Origin: Dyadobacter fanqingshengii
Lineage (GTDB): Bacteria; Bacteroidota; Bacteroidia; Cytophagales; Spirosomataceae
Direction of reading: 5' to 3'
Length of the DNA: 64,000 bases
NCBI RefSeq assembly: GCF_023822005.2
Contig: NZ_CP098806.1
Location: forward strand, 744,001-808,000
Of this stretch, positions 62,175 to 64,000 are shown piece by piece. Under the pieces are notes generated by a model. The model worked only from the letters and a program-made list of their open reading frames with translations, was not told the DNA's origin and ran no database searches. The position numbers and the translations under genes were made by a program. Position 1 is the stretch's first letter. Every line of letters starts with the position of its first letter.

Positions 62175-63109
62175 AAGACATATTCATAGGAGTCGATTTT
62201 GGAGGCACGCGCATCAAACTGGGCCTCGTTTTCGAGGGGAAAATCATTGCAGATGCCAACATTGAAGCGGCCTCCGAGCTCACTTTTGAGCAAAGATTGG
62301 CCGACATTTCGCTTGAAATAAATCATTTACTATCAGCAGGGGCATACAAACTTACCGGGCTTGGCTTTGCTTTTCCAGGCATAGTTAATTTTCACACGGG
62401 CAGGATTTTGTCGAAATATGTGAAATATCCCGGCGCAGAAAATGTGGATCTTGACAAATGGGCAAAGGCTAACTTCGGCGTGCCGATTGCGGTTGAAAAC
62501 GACGCCAGGGCAGCGCTGGTAGGAGAATGGAAACACGGCGCAGGCATTGGGAGCAGCGATCTGGTGCTGGTAACATTGGGTACGGGGGTAGGCACGGGCG
62601 TGTTGGTGAATGGTGCGCCGTTACGCGGTAAAAACTTCGTGGGTGGCAACCTGGGCGGACATTCGACCATTAATTTTGAGGGCAGTATCTGCAATTGCGG
62701 GAACATTGGTTGCGTCGAAAGTGAAAGCTCCACCTGGGCATTGACGCAAATCGCGAAGGCTTCCCGGGAATTTTTATCGAGCAAGCTGGCAGCATTGGAT
62801 GTTATTGATTTCAAAAACCTGTTTGAGCTCGCAGAACAAGGGGATGCGCTGGCATTGAAATTACAGGACCGCTGTCTCAAAGTATGGTCATTGTGTGTGA
62901 TCAACCTGATTCATGCTTATGATCCGGAAAAGGTGATTTTTGGCGGAGGAATTATGAAAAGCAGTCACATTATTTTACCCTATATCAAACAAATGCTCGA
63001 CAAACATGCATGGATCAGCGCTGCGGACGTGGATCTGGTCGTGGCTGTGCAGCCTGAGCATGCGGGGATATTAGGTGTATTTGAATTATTGAAACAAAAA
63101 AATTACTAG
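62171..63109 (+). CDS. ROK-family sugar kinase
   Basis: 312 residues. ATP-binding DFGGTRIKLG at the N-terminus, FPGIVNFHTG, END (substrate site NDARAALVGEW), VLVTLGTGVGTGVL and the ROK zinc motif CNCGNIGCVES. ROK kinases phosphorylate glucose, mannose or related hexoses. Between a sugar porter and a mannose-6-phosphate isomerase, mannokinase activity is the fit. It overlaps the porter gene by 4 bp and ends 2 bp before the isomerase gene. Confidence 0.92.
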   Translation: MKDIFIGVDFGGTRIKLGLVFEGKIIADANIEAASELTFEQRLADISLEINHLLSAGAYKLTGLGFAFPGIVNFHTGRILSKYVKYPGAENVDLDKWAKANFGVPIAVENDARAALVGEWKHGAGIGSSDLVLVTLGTGVGTGVLVNGAPLRGKNFVGGNLGGHSTINFEGSICNCGNIGCVESESSTWALTQIAKASREFLSSKLAALDVIDFKNLFELAEQGDALALKLQDRCLKVWSLCVINLIHAYDPEKVIFGGGIMKSSHIILPYIKQMLDKHAWISAADVDLVVAVQPEHAGILGVFELLKQKNY

Positions 63110-63111
63110 CA

Positions 63112-64000
63112 ATGCATTCCAATTACGAAAAGTTTCCATACGTAGAAATTAGTAAATCATCAGAACTGTGTTTTGCTGGCTGGCAGCACATTTTCCTTGA
63201 AATAAACCGGCTTATCCAATTAAAAAAGCAAAACAAGACGATCATTTGCATGGACCTTTATCATGGTGTGGATGCCTCAAAAATACGGGGTGCGATCGGG
63301 GACCATGTGGAAGCGGTTGCAGTGATTGAGACGAGTGCTTTCCTTAAAGATGCCGGTAACATTCAGGAAATGGTGTTTCCATTTGTGACAGATGATCCGG
63401 TTTTTGGTAAAATAAATAATTTGGAAATCGCTGACTTTTTTGATCAGGAAAAATTACACAGGCAAAAAGAACAAATTCGGGCAATTGAGTCAGGAATCAT
63501 AGTGGTTTTGGGCGAAGGAGCAGCACTTTTTGCAGATGCGGATATTTTGATTTACGCAGACCTGGCGCGCTGGGAAATCCAGAAAAGGATGAAACGCAAT
63601 GAAGTAGGCAACTTTGGCGTAAACAATCTGGATGAAAGTTTTGCATTGAAATACAAACAAGGCTATTTCCTCGACTGGCGCGCTTTTGACCGGCATAAAC
63701 TCGCATTTTTTGACCAGATCGATTATTTCATGGATGCCAACAAGGCCGACGAGCCTAAAATGCTGGGTGCGGAAATATATCGCAAAGGACTGGATCAGAC
63801 CGTTAAACGGCCATTCAGGGTCGTTCCGTTTTTTGATCCGGGGCCTTGGGGCGGCCAGTGGCTGAAAGAAGTCGCTGATCTGGACCGCAATGAGATCAAT
63901 TACGCCTGGGGTTTTGACTGTGTTCCCGAAGAGAATAGTCTGCTGTTTAAAATCGGGGAACATATTTTTGAGCTTCCCTCTATAAATCTTGTGCTGACCC
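63112..64000 (+). CDS. manA: Class I mannose-6-phosphate isomerase with N-terminal extension (3' end outside window)
   Basis: The frame is open from the ATG at 63112 to the window end (296 residues seen). Residues ~1-230 are an extra domain that resembles part of a P-loop nucleoside/uridine kinase fold (VVLGEGAALFADADILIYADLARWEIQKRM, GYFLDWRAFDRHK) but has no Walker A motif. The isomerase domain starts at ~233 with RPFRVVPFFDPGPWGGQWLKE and WGFDCVPEENSLLF. Class I isomerases are zinc enzymes that convert mannose-6-phosphate to fructose-6-phosphate; the zinc ligands would lie beyond the cut. The extended form is, to my recollection, seen in other Bacteroidota. Last gene visible of the mannose operon. 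Confidence 0.85.
   Translation, partial: MHSNYEKFPYVEISKSSELCFAGWQHIFLEINRLIQLKKQNKTIICMDLYHGVDASKIRGAIGDHVEAVAVIETSAFLKDAGNIQEMVFPFVTDDPVFGKINNLEIADFFDQEKLHRQKEQIRAIESGIIVVLGEGAALFADADILIYADLARWEIQKRMKRNEVGNFGVNNLDESFALKYKQGYFLDWRAFDRHKLAFFDQIDYFMDANKADEPKMLGAEIYRKGLDQTVKRPFRVVPFFDPGPWGGQWLKEVADLDRNEINYAWGFDCVPEENSLLFKIGEHIFELPSINLVLT

Noticed and set aside
1..64000. Search for tRNA/rRNA genes, CRISPR arrays, insertion sequences and phage genes
   Set aside because: No T-loop/anticodon patterns, regular spaced repeats, transposase motifs or terminal inverted repeats were seen by eye; small or diverged ones could be missed.

Overview
The window looks like a piece of a Bacteroidota chromosome, most likely a Cytophagales/Spirosomataceae-type soil bacterium (Dyadobacter-like; the genus is inferred from overall protein character, not searched). 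Signs are a SusC/SusD pair, a one-protein hybrid two-component regulator, a GH92 mannosidase, many Bacteroidota-style lipoprotein signals, weak Shine-Dalgarno use and TTG/(n)20/TAnnTTTG-like promoters. Both ends are cut inside genes. I saw no tRNA, rRNA, CRISPR array, transposase or phage structural gene.

Layout. 1-5.1 kb: two tandem YncE-propeller/phosphoesterase fusions (the first partial) and a membrane-anchored alpha/beta hydrolase. 5.2-6.9 kb: a two-gene arsenic resistance operon (ArsN1-type acetyltransferase, ACR3 pump) behind a palindromic operator. 7-11.4 kb: an exported metallophosphoesterase and a GT4 / flippase-like / GT4 operon. 11.4-19.2 kb (minus strand): susC-susD-(GDPD-like + alkaline phosphatase fusion)-(sphingomyelinase-like phosphodiesterase), which I read as an uptake locus for organophosphate or phospholipid head groups. 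19.7-22.3 kb: a carboxylesterase and a lipoprotein. 22.6-29.3 kb: a phosphorelay of an OmpR-type regulator, an Hpt protein and a convergent 1878-residue Ser/Thr-kinase-like/AAA/GAF/histidine kinase/receiver protein. This relay is bracketed by two inward-facing copies of a 27-bp phased A-tract motif.

29.4-38 kb: a StyA-like flavin monooxygenase, a beta-lactamase-fold lipoprotein that has lost its catalytic motifs, a frameshifted PRC-barrel-like pseudogene, an RsbQ-like hydrolase followed by a PAS histidine kinase and a convergent single-domain receiver, an exported protein of unknown function, and an exported amidohydrolase of the aromatic-acid decarboxylase type. 38-48 kb: a 1370-residue hybrid two-component regulator with no adjacent SusCD, a choice-of-anchor-I propeller lipoprotein, a coiled-coil/repeat/beta-barrel protein and a membrane hybrid histidine kinase. 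48-51.8 kb: a tripartite export operon (ABC membrane domain without ATPase, HlyD, TolC).

52-56.2 kb is an accessory stretch of small genes: a 45-residue DUF2256 zinc-ribbon gene with a TTG start, a coiled-coil protein, a lipoprotein, a DUF4041/GIY-YIG protein, a candidate structured RNA with its own promoter and terminator, an 80-residue protein, and a RES-Xre toxin-antitoxin pair. From 56.3 kb: a GAF protein, then a mannose-glycan module. In it a GH92 alpha-mannosidase faces a divergent operon of propeller lipoprotein, sugar porter, ROK kinase and class I mannose-6-phosphate isomerase (cut by the window end). Together these would release mannose, import it, phosphorylate it and convert it to fructose-6-phosphate.
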